A DNA stretch of 64,000 nt, taken from NCBI GenBank assembly GCA_033977485.1, contig CM066994.1:47207155-47271154 (forward strand), in the 5' to 3' direction. A program made the position numbers and the translations under genes. Positions 46,363 through 57,281 of this stretch are shown here, piece after piece. The notes under the pieces were generated by a model. It saw only the letters and a program-made list of their open reading frames with translations, ran no database searches and was not told where the DNA came from. Source of the stretch: Hydrangea macrophylla. Taxonomy: Eukaryota > Streptophyta > Magnoliopsida > Cornales > Hydrangeaceae. How positions within the stretch are numbered: the stretch's first letter is position 1; each line of letters opens with the position of its first letter.

Positions 46363-47149
46363 TAAATCGATATACTTTTGAAATTGTATTGGTTTTCATT
46401 TGTACATTACACACAATTTTCTATTGTTTATTTGGTACACGGGTTAAAATGGACAGATAACATATTTTCAACCAAACATAATGTGAAAACATGCTTCACC
46501 AAGTGGGTTTGATTTATGTGCCTTATAGCTCTTATAGATTGTTCGTGTTTTCACTTGCTTCTTTTTTTTTTGGGTTCTAATCTTTAAGACCTGTTTGTAA
46601 GTAAGTAAATTTGCTATTTAAATTTGAAAACTTGGGACTGTAGTCAACAGAACTGTATATAGGCCGTAAAAGTACCAACACAATTAAGTTCTTTAATTAG
46701 CAAATTGCAAGTGGTTAGCCAAAAAAAAAAAAGAAGAAAAAAAATTAGTTTCAAAATGTGAGCAACCCAAATTCAACAAAGCAATTCTTGATTTGTGTTT
46801 GTGTGTGTGTGTATTTGTGGAAATTAAATTTTGGGTAAAGAATAATCATCATGGATTTTTTTTAATAATATTTATGACAGGTCAGCATGCTTAGAGGGAG
46901 GACTAATTAGTATGGGGCTATCAAGTTTGTCCATATAAGTCCAGAGGAATTGTATGTACAATATTTGATTTTGGTCTTTCTAATACCTATTCAGCTTCTT
47001 TAACTAACTTTTGTTGTTACTCTTAATTTTTATTTTCATTTGTTTTGGATGAGGTTTTATTTATTTATTTATATGGTTTTGTGATAAAATGAGGGCTTGG
47101 AACAAATCGAACTGTTTTCTTCAAAAGAACGAAGAATCAAATCTATAAA
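46363..47149. other. AT-rich DNA upstream of the ROP fragment
   Basis: No gene is recognised. A-rich (46719-46743) and TG (46799-46811) runs are present. Confidence 0.4.
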
Positions 47150-47235
47150 CGAATAGTATTTGACAATTTCAGTGCTAATGTGGCCATTGATGCAAACATT
47201 ACCTATTTGGGTCTACGGGACACTGCAGGTATACT
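47150..47235 (+). pseudogene. ROP/RAC small GTPase exon fragment
   Basis: The frame VFDNFSANVAIDANI then TYLGLRDTAG ends at a GTATAC donor, exactly where plant ROP genes have an intron (after DTAG). This is the switch I to switch II region; W of LWDTAG is replaced by R, and the usual DYVPT before VFDN is degraded. No upstream P-loop exon or downstream QEDYN exon was found in the window. It is likely a relict; Element III is inserted 410 bp downstream. Confidence 0.6.
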
Positions 47236-47645
47236 ATATGTTTCCCATACTCTGAGTTGTTGGGTTCCTTTAGAAAGCTATTTCTTGCTTAATTGTAGGT
47301 TTATGAGGTTTGGAGTCTGGGGTTGTTTGGTCCTTCGTTCACTGTAGTGAGGGGAAATTTAAGTGCCATAGTTTGCTACTATTGAGATTAGGATATTAGA
47401 AATTTAGAAGTTTACCACTTTTGGCAATTCAAGGCGTTATTTGCTAAAATATGTTTATGATTTTCAATTTTTTTTTCCTTTCATTAACGGAATGCTGAGA
47501 ATTTTGATTACTTGGGGTTTGCTAAGGTGACAAGTAAAGATTTCAAAATTTTAAACCATTGGAGATTTTGATTGGCTTTTTTATACTCACTCTAATCCCA
47601 AATAGGCCTCTTTATGTTGTAGATACTAAGAAAGGAAAAAGAAAT

Positions 47646-49878
47646 TGATACACCCAAAATCAGCCCATGCCCGAGCGATTCTATTCTGCAACTACTGACA
47701 AGCATCATCCCGAGCGGTTTGGTCCACCTGATGCCTCTCGAGCGGTTCGTCCACGACCCGGCCAACAGGTCGGGAAGACCGCATAGGCACATCCCACCGC
47801 GAGAACAGCTCATCCGGGCCCACAGGCATGATCCCGAGCATTCCGGGCAGTTTCCTACTCAAGCTAGAAGACTAATGGAAAGTGCAAACTATTTCCTAAT
47901 CCAATTAGGAAACCCCTACAATTAATGCCAATCTATATCAATTGGATTATGTTTCCTTTTCCTTGTACGAGTAGGTCTCTTACATCTATAAAAGAGACCT
48001 CTTACCCCCCATTGAAGGGGCCGACCTTTCAATCTACACAGCACCTCTATAGCATTCATCAACATGCCCGACCGGCCCTCGGTAGCTCTAGACTTGTTGG
48101 TTCACCACAGGCCCCTGGCTCTTTTACAGTATAGTGAACGTGCTGAGACACAGCCGTGGACGTAGGTTCCTTCATTAATAGGGGCGAACCACATACAAAA
48201 AAACTAGTCTCTCACACTCTCTCCCCTTAATCTGCTCTACTTTACTCTTACCAAATTTTGGCATCATCAGCTTGGCGCCGTCTGCGGGAACCTCGGGCCT
48301 AACCCCGAGGCATACCAAGACCTCGGGCCTAACCCCGAGGCATACCAAGACCTCGGGCCTAACCCCGAGGCATACAAAGACCTCAGGCCTAACCCCGAGG
48401 CATACCAAGACCTCGGGCCTAACCCCGAGGCATATAAAGACCTCGGGCCTAACCCCGAGGCATCTAAAGACCTCGGGCCTAACCCTGAGGCGCAAGCTTT
48501 GCTTAGGTCCAACCGACGATGGGGGCAAACCCCCTAGGCGGCTAATGATGGCAAGCTTCAAAAGACTCTGCAACCACCATGTTCTAGGTCGGTTACCTAC
48601 AATCATAGCCTCTGTAAGACCCTCGTCTTAGTGAAAGCTTGGGGGGCAAGACGGCGTAGTGAACTAAACAGGCAATCACACCGGGTATCTACAGGCCTCG
48701 CGGATAACCAAGTCCAAATCTTGGACAACCCGAGCACCTACAGTACTCAGAGGCATTAACTCCACTTAGGTCCAAACCGACGATAGAGGTGACTAAAATC
48801 TCTTAGGTTGGCCCACGATAGAGGAGTAAAAAGGACCCTACAGCGACACGCTCTAGGTCGGCTCCACCAACATGGTCAAGCTCTTCTCCCAACAGTCTTG
48901 ACGAAGGCTGGTTGGGCGGAAGACAACCATCCTGGGGAGTTAACATAAAAGGATCCTAAAGCCATACGCTTTAGGTCGGCTTTTCCAACATGGTCAAATT
49001 CTTCTACCCACAACCTTGACGAAGGTTTACGGGTAGAAGATAACCATCCTGGGAGCTAACTCAAGGAAAAGACTCCGAATTAGGTCGAGAATCAACTCCC
49101 GATCAATTCCCGAGCACTTAAAGATTTTGAGCTAGGCTAAGTCTCAACTCTTAGCCAGTTCCCAAGCATTCACAAGACTCAGAAGTTCCAAGGCAGCTTC
49201 CCCGAGCACTCAGACAGTGGCAGGTGGCATCAAGCAGATTTCCAAACTTGTCCTGATATAGCATCCAGCCAACCTTGGAAATGCAGGGCAGCTGATATAC
49301 CCATAATTAGCCCATGCCTGAGCGGTTCTATTCTGCAACTACTGACAAGCATCATCCTGAGTGGTTTGGTCCACCTGATGCCTCCCGAGCGGTTCATCCA
49401 CGACCCGGCCAACAGGTCGGGAAGACCGTACAAGCATGATTCCGAGCATTCCGGGCAGTTTTCTACTCAAACTAGAAGACTAATAGAAAGTGCAAACTAT
49501 TTCCTAATCCAATTAGGAAACCCCTACAGTTAATGCCAATCTATATCAATTGGATTATGTTTCCTTTTCCTTGTACGAGTAGGTCTTTTACATCTATAAA
49601 AGAGACCTCTCACCCCTCATTGAAGGGGCCGACCTTTCAGTCTACACAGCACCTCTATAGTATTCATCAACATGCCCGACCGGCCTATGGTAGCTCCAGA
49701 CTTGTTGGTTCACCACAGGCCCCCCGGCTCTTTTACAATATAGTGAACGTGCTCAGACACAGCCGTGGACGTAGGTTCCTTCATTAACAGGGCCGAACCA
49801 CATACAAAAAAACCAGTCTTTGGCTCTCTCTCCCCTTAATCTACTCTACTTTACTCTTACCAAATTTTGGCATCATCA
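47646..49878 (+). mobile_element. Element III: 2.2-kb non-autonomous LTR element, deletion derivative of the Element II family
   Basis: LTRs at 47646-48269 (624 bp) and 49293-49878 (586 bp) match the Element II LTR. The duplication GAAAT is perfect (47641-47645, 49879-49883). The primer site TGGCGCCGTCTGCGGGAA (48273-48290) runs straight into the 30-bp hairpin array that in Element II lies after pol. Thus gag, pol and the accessory gene are gone. The remaining internal kilobase contains ~120-bp repeats (for example ctttaggtcggctttt-like units at 48849-49060). Confidence 0.92.
48291..48490 (+). repeat. Seven tandem 30-bp hairpin units
   Basis: Each unit is CCTCGGG-CCTAAC-CCCGAGG plus a 10-nt linker (catacyaaga-like). 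The 7-bp arms are perfect in most units. The period is ten codons, so all frames stay open by chance of repetition and give nonsense repeat peptides. Confidence 0.88.
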
Positions 49879-50940
49879 GAAATTATACAGGCTTTTTCCA
49901 AGCTTGCCCACTTTTTTGTTTCTTCTTTCTTGAATAATAACATACTTCCCAAATTTGACTTTTAAATGTTTTAATGGTTGTATCACATGTTGTGGTAGTA
50001 ATTGATGGTATTACATACATTAATTAACAAAAAAAATTAGAAAAATTCTATATTGTTGTAAAGATAGAATTTTTCCTTAATTTTCATGTGGGGCTATTTT
50101 GAGAGAAATCTTAGTAGGTTCATTTTAGTCCAAAATCACAGGGGGTTAAGTGTCCACTTTTAAACCACAGGGGGTAAAGTAGAAATGGACCTAACCACAG
50201 GTGGGTAAAGTGTAATTAACCCTTTTTTTTTTTTATACAAGTTAAATTTTTTTACAAATTTATATAAGTAATAATTCATGTTGTTTTTTCTTAATTGCTC
50301 ATTTGAGGTTTAGACAAAGCCTATTTGATGGGCTGTGACATTGGGCAGGGCCGCACGGGTAATTACTAGCTAATTTAATTAAACTTTAATTGATTTTATA
50401 ATTTATGTTTTAATTACATGAATCACCTTTGGTATTCCATTTTTACGCAAACCATTTTTTTGGTAATACCCATTGTTAAGTTGTTGGCGATATCAAACTA
50501 CCATCACACCTGCAGCCTTTTTTTATTACATCGTGGTCTCGGGCACGAGCAAGTACTAATATATATATATATATATATTGGGGGGTCACAGAACACTAGG
50601 GTTTTGATAAGTAACAAATTCCATGCAATTTTTTTCTTTCTATCAGAATCAAATAGAAAGAAAAAAAAAATGTTGGCGCCAATTGTATTGCATTTCCCGC
50701 TAGAGTTGGTTTTGTAGAAACGCCAAAATGTTGGTGCTATTGGTGTTAATTATGATGAGTTAAAATGTTATGGTTTTTTTTTTCCTTTCTTTTTTGGTAT
50801 GAACAGAGGTATCAGCTTGTCTAAGGTTAAATATCCTCCGTACGCACCAAATGTTATATTTAGTATGGCATTACTCAAATTGAAATCTGGAAAGATGGTC
50901 TAAGACAAAGATCTACATTTAGGGTCGAGTAGGATACGAA
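49879..50940. other. AT-rich intergenic DNA
   Basis: At 50135-50215 lie three short copies of a acaggggg-taaagt motif, also found in diverged form at 55830-56110. No gene is seen. Confidence 0.4.
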
Positions 50941-50947
50941 GGCAAAT

Positions 50948-51160
50948 GCTAGCGGTACTAACATCCACTAACACTTATTAACACACTCTATCTCTCTCCT
51001 AGGACCACTAGGAGAGAGATAGAGTGTACGTGTTAAAAACTATTAATGGATGTTGTTAGCTACGGATCTCACAGTACCACTAAAAGAGAGATACGGACCC
51101 CACAGTATCATTAGGAGAGAGATAGAATGTGCTAGTAAGTATTGAGTGGATGTTGTAGTG
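50948..51160. repeat. Foldback element with a 20-bp perfect hairpin
   Basis: The arms 50983-51002 and 51008-51027 are perfect inverted repeats (ACACTCTATCTCTCTCCTAG) around GACCA. Outer arms (taacatccactaa and ttaatggatgtt) extend it imperfectly. Partial right-arm copies follow at about 51076-51095 and 51109-51130. Confidence 0.7.
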
Positions 51161-51640
51161 CCCCAAATGTTACTCTTCGAAGATAGTGGGACCACAAACT
51201 GACATGGGGTTCAAGGATGACCTTCGATTCGATTTTTTTTTTACATAAATGCTTTAAGTTTTTATTTCTATAGTTTTAAAAATTGTTCAATTTTATCTGT
51301 GGGTTTCACATATAATAGGTTAAGTACAACACCATTATTCGAAGGCAATTAACTTATCTGTGACTCTTCAAAACAAATGTGTTTGAGTGCCTAATTTAGA
51401 TGCCCTTTCACTTATAAACAAAGAATTTTTACATGTTTAAAAGGATATTTGCAAGGGATTAAGTATTTGAGGTTACTTGGGTAAGAAAAATATGGTCGAA
51501 AATCTCATTTTACCTATGTTTTGTGTGATAGGTCTACCAATTGGTATTCCATAATAATTGGCCTTATAATTGTAATTATTGTTAGAGATTATATCTCCAA
51601 TTAGTGATAGATAATTTTACCATATTACCCATAAATGATA

Positions 51641-51765
51641 TATAATCTGATATGTATTATTCGGTCAAACTCAATCCCATCAATCTTGCATATATTTTGG
51701 GAAGTTACCAAACTCAATCCCATAAAATCTTGCATATATTTTGGGAAGTTACTAAAATGTCATGA
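51641..51765. repeat. Two-copy ~56-bp tandem duplication
   Basis: The segment aaactcaatcccat-aatcttgc followed by atattttgggaagttac occurs twice. No gene is seen from 51161 to 53345; the stretch 51880-52270 repeats a gtgttaaattt-cacat word many times. Confidence 0.6.
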
Positions 51766-53345
51766 TTGTAGGGCTTTATACGTTAGATTCTATTTATTAT
51801 TATACAGATCTTTTTTAATTTCACATTTTCACCATTCTTAAGTGATCTAAAAGTCATTTATTACCATCACCCAAAAAAAAAATAGTGTTAAATTTCACAC
51901 TAGAATGAATATGAGTGTTAAATATCACATTAGAATTGTTAAATTTCACATTCATATTCGAGTTATTCAACAAATGGAACACTGTCTTATCACAAATTCA
52001 TTTGCACACTCATTTTACACTAACTGCAACACTTCCTTGATCACAATTTTCCTTCACATAGTATACAATTTTGCACATCATGTGAACGAAGAACATGAGT
52101 GTTAAATTTTATACTATAACCTTTTGAACCACAACCTTTGAACTACAATACAGTATACAATTTTACATCACAACTTTTGAAGCAAGAACATGAGTGTTAA
52201 ATTTTACATTACAACCTTTTGAACCATAATATAGTATACAATTTCAGTACTCTACAACCTTTTAAACAAGAACACTAGTATTAAATTTAACACTGTCTTA
52301 TCACTAAAAACAAGTCTACAAAATGAATTCATCTGACACTAGCTTTTCATTTCATGCCTTCTTCGTCTTATCTCCTCCGATATAGAATCTTCTTCCCACA
52401 CTACCAAACAAATACAACATCTTCCCATATATCAACCACTGACATGCCTCTGCCTCCGCCTCCGCCGCCGCCACCACCAACAATCGCCGCCACCAACAAC
52501 CACCACCCTTCCTACAGAGGACAACACCTCCACAAGAAACCCACAACATAAATTCTCGATTTCATCTTCACTGCTATCCCAATCTTCATTCTCTTCTCTA
52601 CATCCAAACCGAATAATCTTTTCTACAAATTCACACCTCCGATCTCAATCCCACAAAACCCACGTCGATTTCTTAGAAACCCCCGGAGAGGAGGTCAGAG
52701 AGGCTGAGGGAGACTAAGAGAAAGCAGATCCGGCGTTGCCATTGTTGTTGAGCTTTCTCTCTCTAAACAAAGATTAGTAAAGAGAGAGAGAGAGAGCTAC
52801 TCACTGGAAAACAATTGTGTAGAGAGAGAGACCTTGTTGATGGATATAGAATGTGATTTCTTCTCATTTGGGTATTTGGGTTTTCAAGTTTGAAAACCCC
52901 CAAAATCTTGGGGTTATTTATTGCAGTGTTGAATGGGAAATGAAAATGGTAGTTTGGTCTGAATTTGTGGTGTGGACTTCAGACTAAAATATTTTATGGA
53001 TTGAACCCATTGAAAGAAACTTAGAGTAAAATGGACATTATACTAATTAACTCCTTGGGTAAATAGAATATTTATTTGGTTGGAAAGTTAGAAAAATTCA
53101 AAGGCGAAAGTGAGGTTTTTGCGTTCAGATGGGGCGAACTAAAAATTTAGTGGGGGGCACAAATGCATAAATCGTAAAAATTGAAGGTAGAAAAAGTAAT
53201 AAAAATTGAGAGGACGCTCGGCTCTCCTACAGTTGTTGTGCCTTCGCCTCTGATTACATTTGCTAGAGGTTTACAAACGGGTGCTTTAAGGGATCATCTA
53301 ATTGTGCTTGCATTCAGCAAAAAAAAAATATATATATATATACAG

Positions 53346-53577
53346 AAATGCTACACCCACATAGTCTCTCACACAACAAACTACACAGAGGGGTAGCTAA
53401 GCAAATTTCTGAATAATTTGTGGGACCCACAGAAAATAAAAACACTAAACTCTCTTATCTCTCATCTCAGCTCTCTGTTTGCCATTCTGGAGGGAAACAA
53501 AGCCCCAAAGTAGAACCCAGTTTCATCTCCCAAACCCTTACCAACCGGACCTGACGACGGTGGCGACGGCGAAGGGC

Positions 53578-53627
<50 letters not shown>

Positions 53628-54341
53628 AATAAAGACGAATATGGTTTTTTGAATGCTAAATATGCATTCAAAAACAGAGAGGGAAAAGATAAAAAAAAAA
53701 ATGGTAATGAACCCATTGCAGCTAACCATTCAACTTGACAATGGTAATTATCTTTGTTGTTTAAATGTATTGGATTGAGGTATAAACATGTTCCCAAACC
53801 CCCAAATTGCTATTCTGACATATGAACCCAAAAATCTATCATCATTAGGCCTACTAACATGAACATTTCATTTTGTTGTTGTCCTTTTTTTTTTTTTTTG
53901 TTTTTTTTTTTGCTTCTTGCAATCACAACATGGACAAGTTTCATAACTTTTACTAATGCAATTCTTTTTCTATTTTGATTGGTAGTAAGTGCATTTGAAC
54001 CTATAAGATAATTTCATAACTTTTTTAAAAGCATTATACTTAGAAATTCATCATTTTCTTTGAAAAAATAGAAAGAAAGCTTCACTATATTTCTTGTTTT
54101 TATGCAAATACATATGTATATATACATATATATATATATATTTGTAGACAGAGAGAGACATAGAGCTTACCGAGAGAGACAGAGAGTGATCGACTGTTTG
54201 GGGCTAGGGATTTAGGAGGCCATGAGAATTGGGGGTTTTCCTCTAGAATGAAAAAGAGAGATAAAAAGAAGTACTTAGCTCAAAATCTCCAGCATAATAG
54301 GCCTACAATGATCCATTTTCATATATATATATATATATAAG

Positions 54342-54395
<54 letters not shown>

Positions 54396-54663
54396 CGAGA
54401 GTAACAGAGCCGCCCTTCGCCGTCGCCGTTCGTCGCCAGCCTTCGCCGTCGCCGCCGTCAGGTCCGGTCGGTGTGGGTTTGGGAGATGAAACTGGGTTCT
54501 ACTTTGGGGCTTTTCCCTCCAGAATGACAAACAGAGAGCTGAGATGAGAGATAAGAGAGTTTAGTGTTTTTATTTTCTTTGGATCCCACAAATTTTTCAG
54601 AAATTTGCTTAGCTATTCTTCTGTGTGGTTTGTTGTGTGAGAGACTATGTGAGTGTAGCATTT
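53346..54663. mobile_element. Long-inverted-repeat DNA element (MULE-like foldback)
   Basis: A left arm of about 235 bp (53346-53580) is repeated inverted at about 54406-54663, both starting AAATGCTACAC-CACATAG and ending GGCGAAGGGCGGCTC. CT and GA microsatellites (53581-53624, 54344-54392) lie at the inner arm ends. The 820-bp centre is AT-rich and non-coding. Arms of this length suggest a Mutator-like non-autonomous element; flanking TA repeats hide the duplication. Confidence 0.7.
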
Positions 54664-56124
54664 ATGATATATATATATATCTATCATACAGGCATATGGC
54701 TGTACACCATACAGCCACTTTGGGTGCCAACATCTTGAATTGTAAATTTTGAATATCATTTTTATTTTAAAAACAAACTAATTAGTTTTTAAATTTACAA
54801 TATATTGGGACCTACTTACAATATGTGGAAAACAAACCCACTAAGGGTGAATGGCCATACCACTATGGTCTTTTGTGATTTAATTATGGGGAAGCTTCAT
54901 CCATCGATCTCTACTCCCTAGAACCAAAGGCAACCCATAAAAGTCCACGCGTAACTAGTTCAGTAGATCTTTTTCTGTCATTTTTAACGACTAAAAGTGG
55001 TGAAAGGGGAAAAATGCTACGAAATATTAGTTGAGAGATCAAACTATATATATATATATATTATGTAGAGACCAAAGAAACAAACAAGGTATAATTTGAG
55101 GATTCAAAATAAATTTTATCCTAATTAAGTTTTATGTCCCTCCACCACATGTTAGTTGAGGGACCAAACTAAATTTTATCCTAAGTTTTATGAAATCTAT
55201 AAAATCAATAGTCTTAGAGATACAAATAAAATTTCATATATCTCTAAGGTTCATTAGTCTAAACAACCACTTATGTGTATCTGATTCATGGTGCTTAGTA
55301 ATGATGTTTATTAGTTGTTTGATTCAACAAAATTTACGCAATTATAATTTTTCATGCATTAATAATTTCCCAAGCCCGCCGCACTATTCAAATCGAAAAG
55401 GGTTTGCCGATGACTGAATTATGCAGTAAAACTTGTATTAAACTTTAATCATAATAAAATTACGTCAACTCTACACTTGTATGAACTTGCTGCCGTGTAA
55501 GCAAGTGTTGTCTACTTATTGCCCATGCGGACATTATTTGAACAAATAGAAAGCTAAAACAACACCAACAAAAATTAAGTCCATATAAATTTTGTAGTTG
55601 TCCATGTTCAAGGAGACAATACATGATCTCCGTCAATATGATGCAATACATGATCTCCGTCAATATGATGCTTCTTCTGCTCTACATCACTCTCTCGTGT
55701 TTGCTGTCCACAATGTAGAGTTTAATTACACAAACTATTCAGTGTTTTTTCTTTTTTTCCTTGGATACTTATTTATGTTCTATTTTAAGTTAGGGTTTAC
55801 TACATTTTATCTCTCGATGGTTACGCGCATTTTCACTTTACCCCATTTGTAATTTAAAGTGGACACGTAACCCACTTATGGTTTTGGACTATAATGAAAT
55901 TATTAAGATTTGTCTCAAATTATATGGGGATTAAGTGTTAAAATTGGTTCAAAAAGGAGGGTTTAAGTGTCAAAATTAACCCTATGATAATATTTATAAA
56001 AAAAAAAGAGTGTCAAATTTTTCCCACATATGCAGTTTAACCCCAAAATTAGTCCCACAGGGGGTTAAGTATCAAAAATTAGTCGCACATAAGCAGCTTA
56101 TATGCAGTATTATCCTCACATAGG
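54664..56124. other. AT-rich intergenic DNA
   Basis: A 27-bp segment (aatacatgatctccgtca core) is duplicated in tandem at about 55617-55670. No gene is seen. Confidence 0.5.
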
Positions 56125-56923
56125 TGTAGACACCCCGATTTTGACCGACCGTCGAATTCAAGAGATTGTTACCTCCAAAACCGATGATGACAGTGTCCGA
56201 CTAATTTGGGGTTTCCGAGGTGATTCAAGCTCTTTCGATAGGCTCTTCAATCCCAAAAATATGAATGAATGAAATTAATTAAAAAAGAAAGGAAAAAGAA
56301 GGGAGAAAAAAAAGGGGAAGAACATGATAAAATGACACGAGGTGAGATTTGTGGCAGTCATGTGGCACCGTAGCGGCACTCAGTGAGTGCCGTGACGGCA
56401 ATCAGAGAATGCCGCACCGGCGGTCACCTAATGCCATAGACAACTCTCTGAATGCCGCAACAAATAGGAGGAGTTTGGAAAGTAAAAAGAAAGAAAACGA
56501 ATAAACAAAAGGAAAAGAAATCGAAAACAAAACCAAAAGAGGTGCGCAAAAAGACGGCAGTCCGCAAGTTGTCTACGGCACTCACTAAAGGCCGCTCTAA
56601 TACTCACTGAATGCCGTGATGGCAATCAGGGAGCGCCGCACCGACGATCACTGAATGCCGCGAACAACTCTTCTGAGTGCCGTATTTTTCAACAGTCTGC
56701 TAATAAAATAGTACGCATTGTACCATCAAAAGTGCTTTTAGGATTAGGGTTTTTACCCGCGAATTTACTAAAATGACCTTTAAAATTGATCTACATAAGG
56801 AGATGAATATCCCCATTGAATGGAAAAGAATTCTTGAACTAACTTTTGAGATAATTAGGAGACTATTGAGAGAGTATTGTAGAGAATTAAGAAAATAGAA
56901 AAGAAAATAATTGCAACGGTTGG
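56125..56923 (+). repeat. Partial LTR of the Element I family, cut by Element VI
   Basis: It starts TGTAGACACCCCGATTTTG, like the Element I LTR (TGTAGACACCCCAATTTTG), and the similarity continues through GTCGAATT and the palindrome clusters. It is in plus orientation, clearly diverged, and stops where the chromovirus LTR begins at 56924. A TATA-like tacataagg is at about 56792. Confidence 0.75.
56345..56690 (+). promoter_or_regulatory. Diverged palindrome array in the partial LTR
   Basis: Units such as GCGGCACTC-AGT-GAGTGCCGT and ACGGCAATC-AGA-GAATGCCGC occur in two clusters (56345-56450 and 56553-56690), the same two-cluster arrangement as in Element I U3. Some arms have lost pairing. This independent copy shows the arrangement is a family feature. 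Confidence 0.65.
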
Positions 56924-57214
56924 TGTAACAACCTTATTTTTTTTTTCTTCTACAAAGATATTATTTATTTTTACTTTTTATTTATTTCTTTGTTTAATAT
57001 TTAATGGGTGTAATGTGTGGGCCATGGGTGTGTGGTGTGTGGGCCATGTGCATGTGTTGGTGTGTGTCGTGTGTACGTGTGTGATTAGTGCTCGGGTGTG
57101 TGTAATACAATTATATGTTGAGTGTGTGTACCACAGTTATATACATAATATTATATTATATTAGGGTTAGTTAGTTTTTCAACAAAAAAGTTATAGAACC
57201 CCACTGCACAGCCG

Positions 57215-57281
<67 letters not shown>

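Noticed and set aside
48272..48631. Open frames on both strands encoding ten-residue repeats (TSGLTPRHTK-type and its antisense)
   Set aside because: They result from a 30-bp (ten-codon) tandem repeat; no start context, homology or codon bias supports a protein.
52354..52551. Proline-rich 65-codon frame
   Set aside because: Low-complexity CCN repeats with no recognisable domain or splice context.
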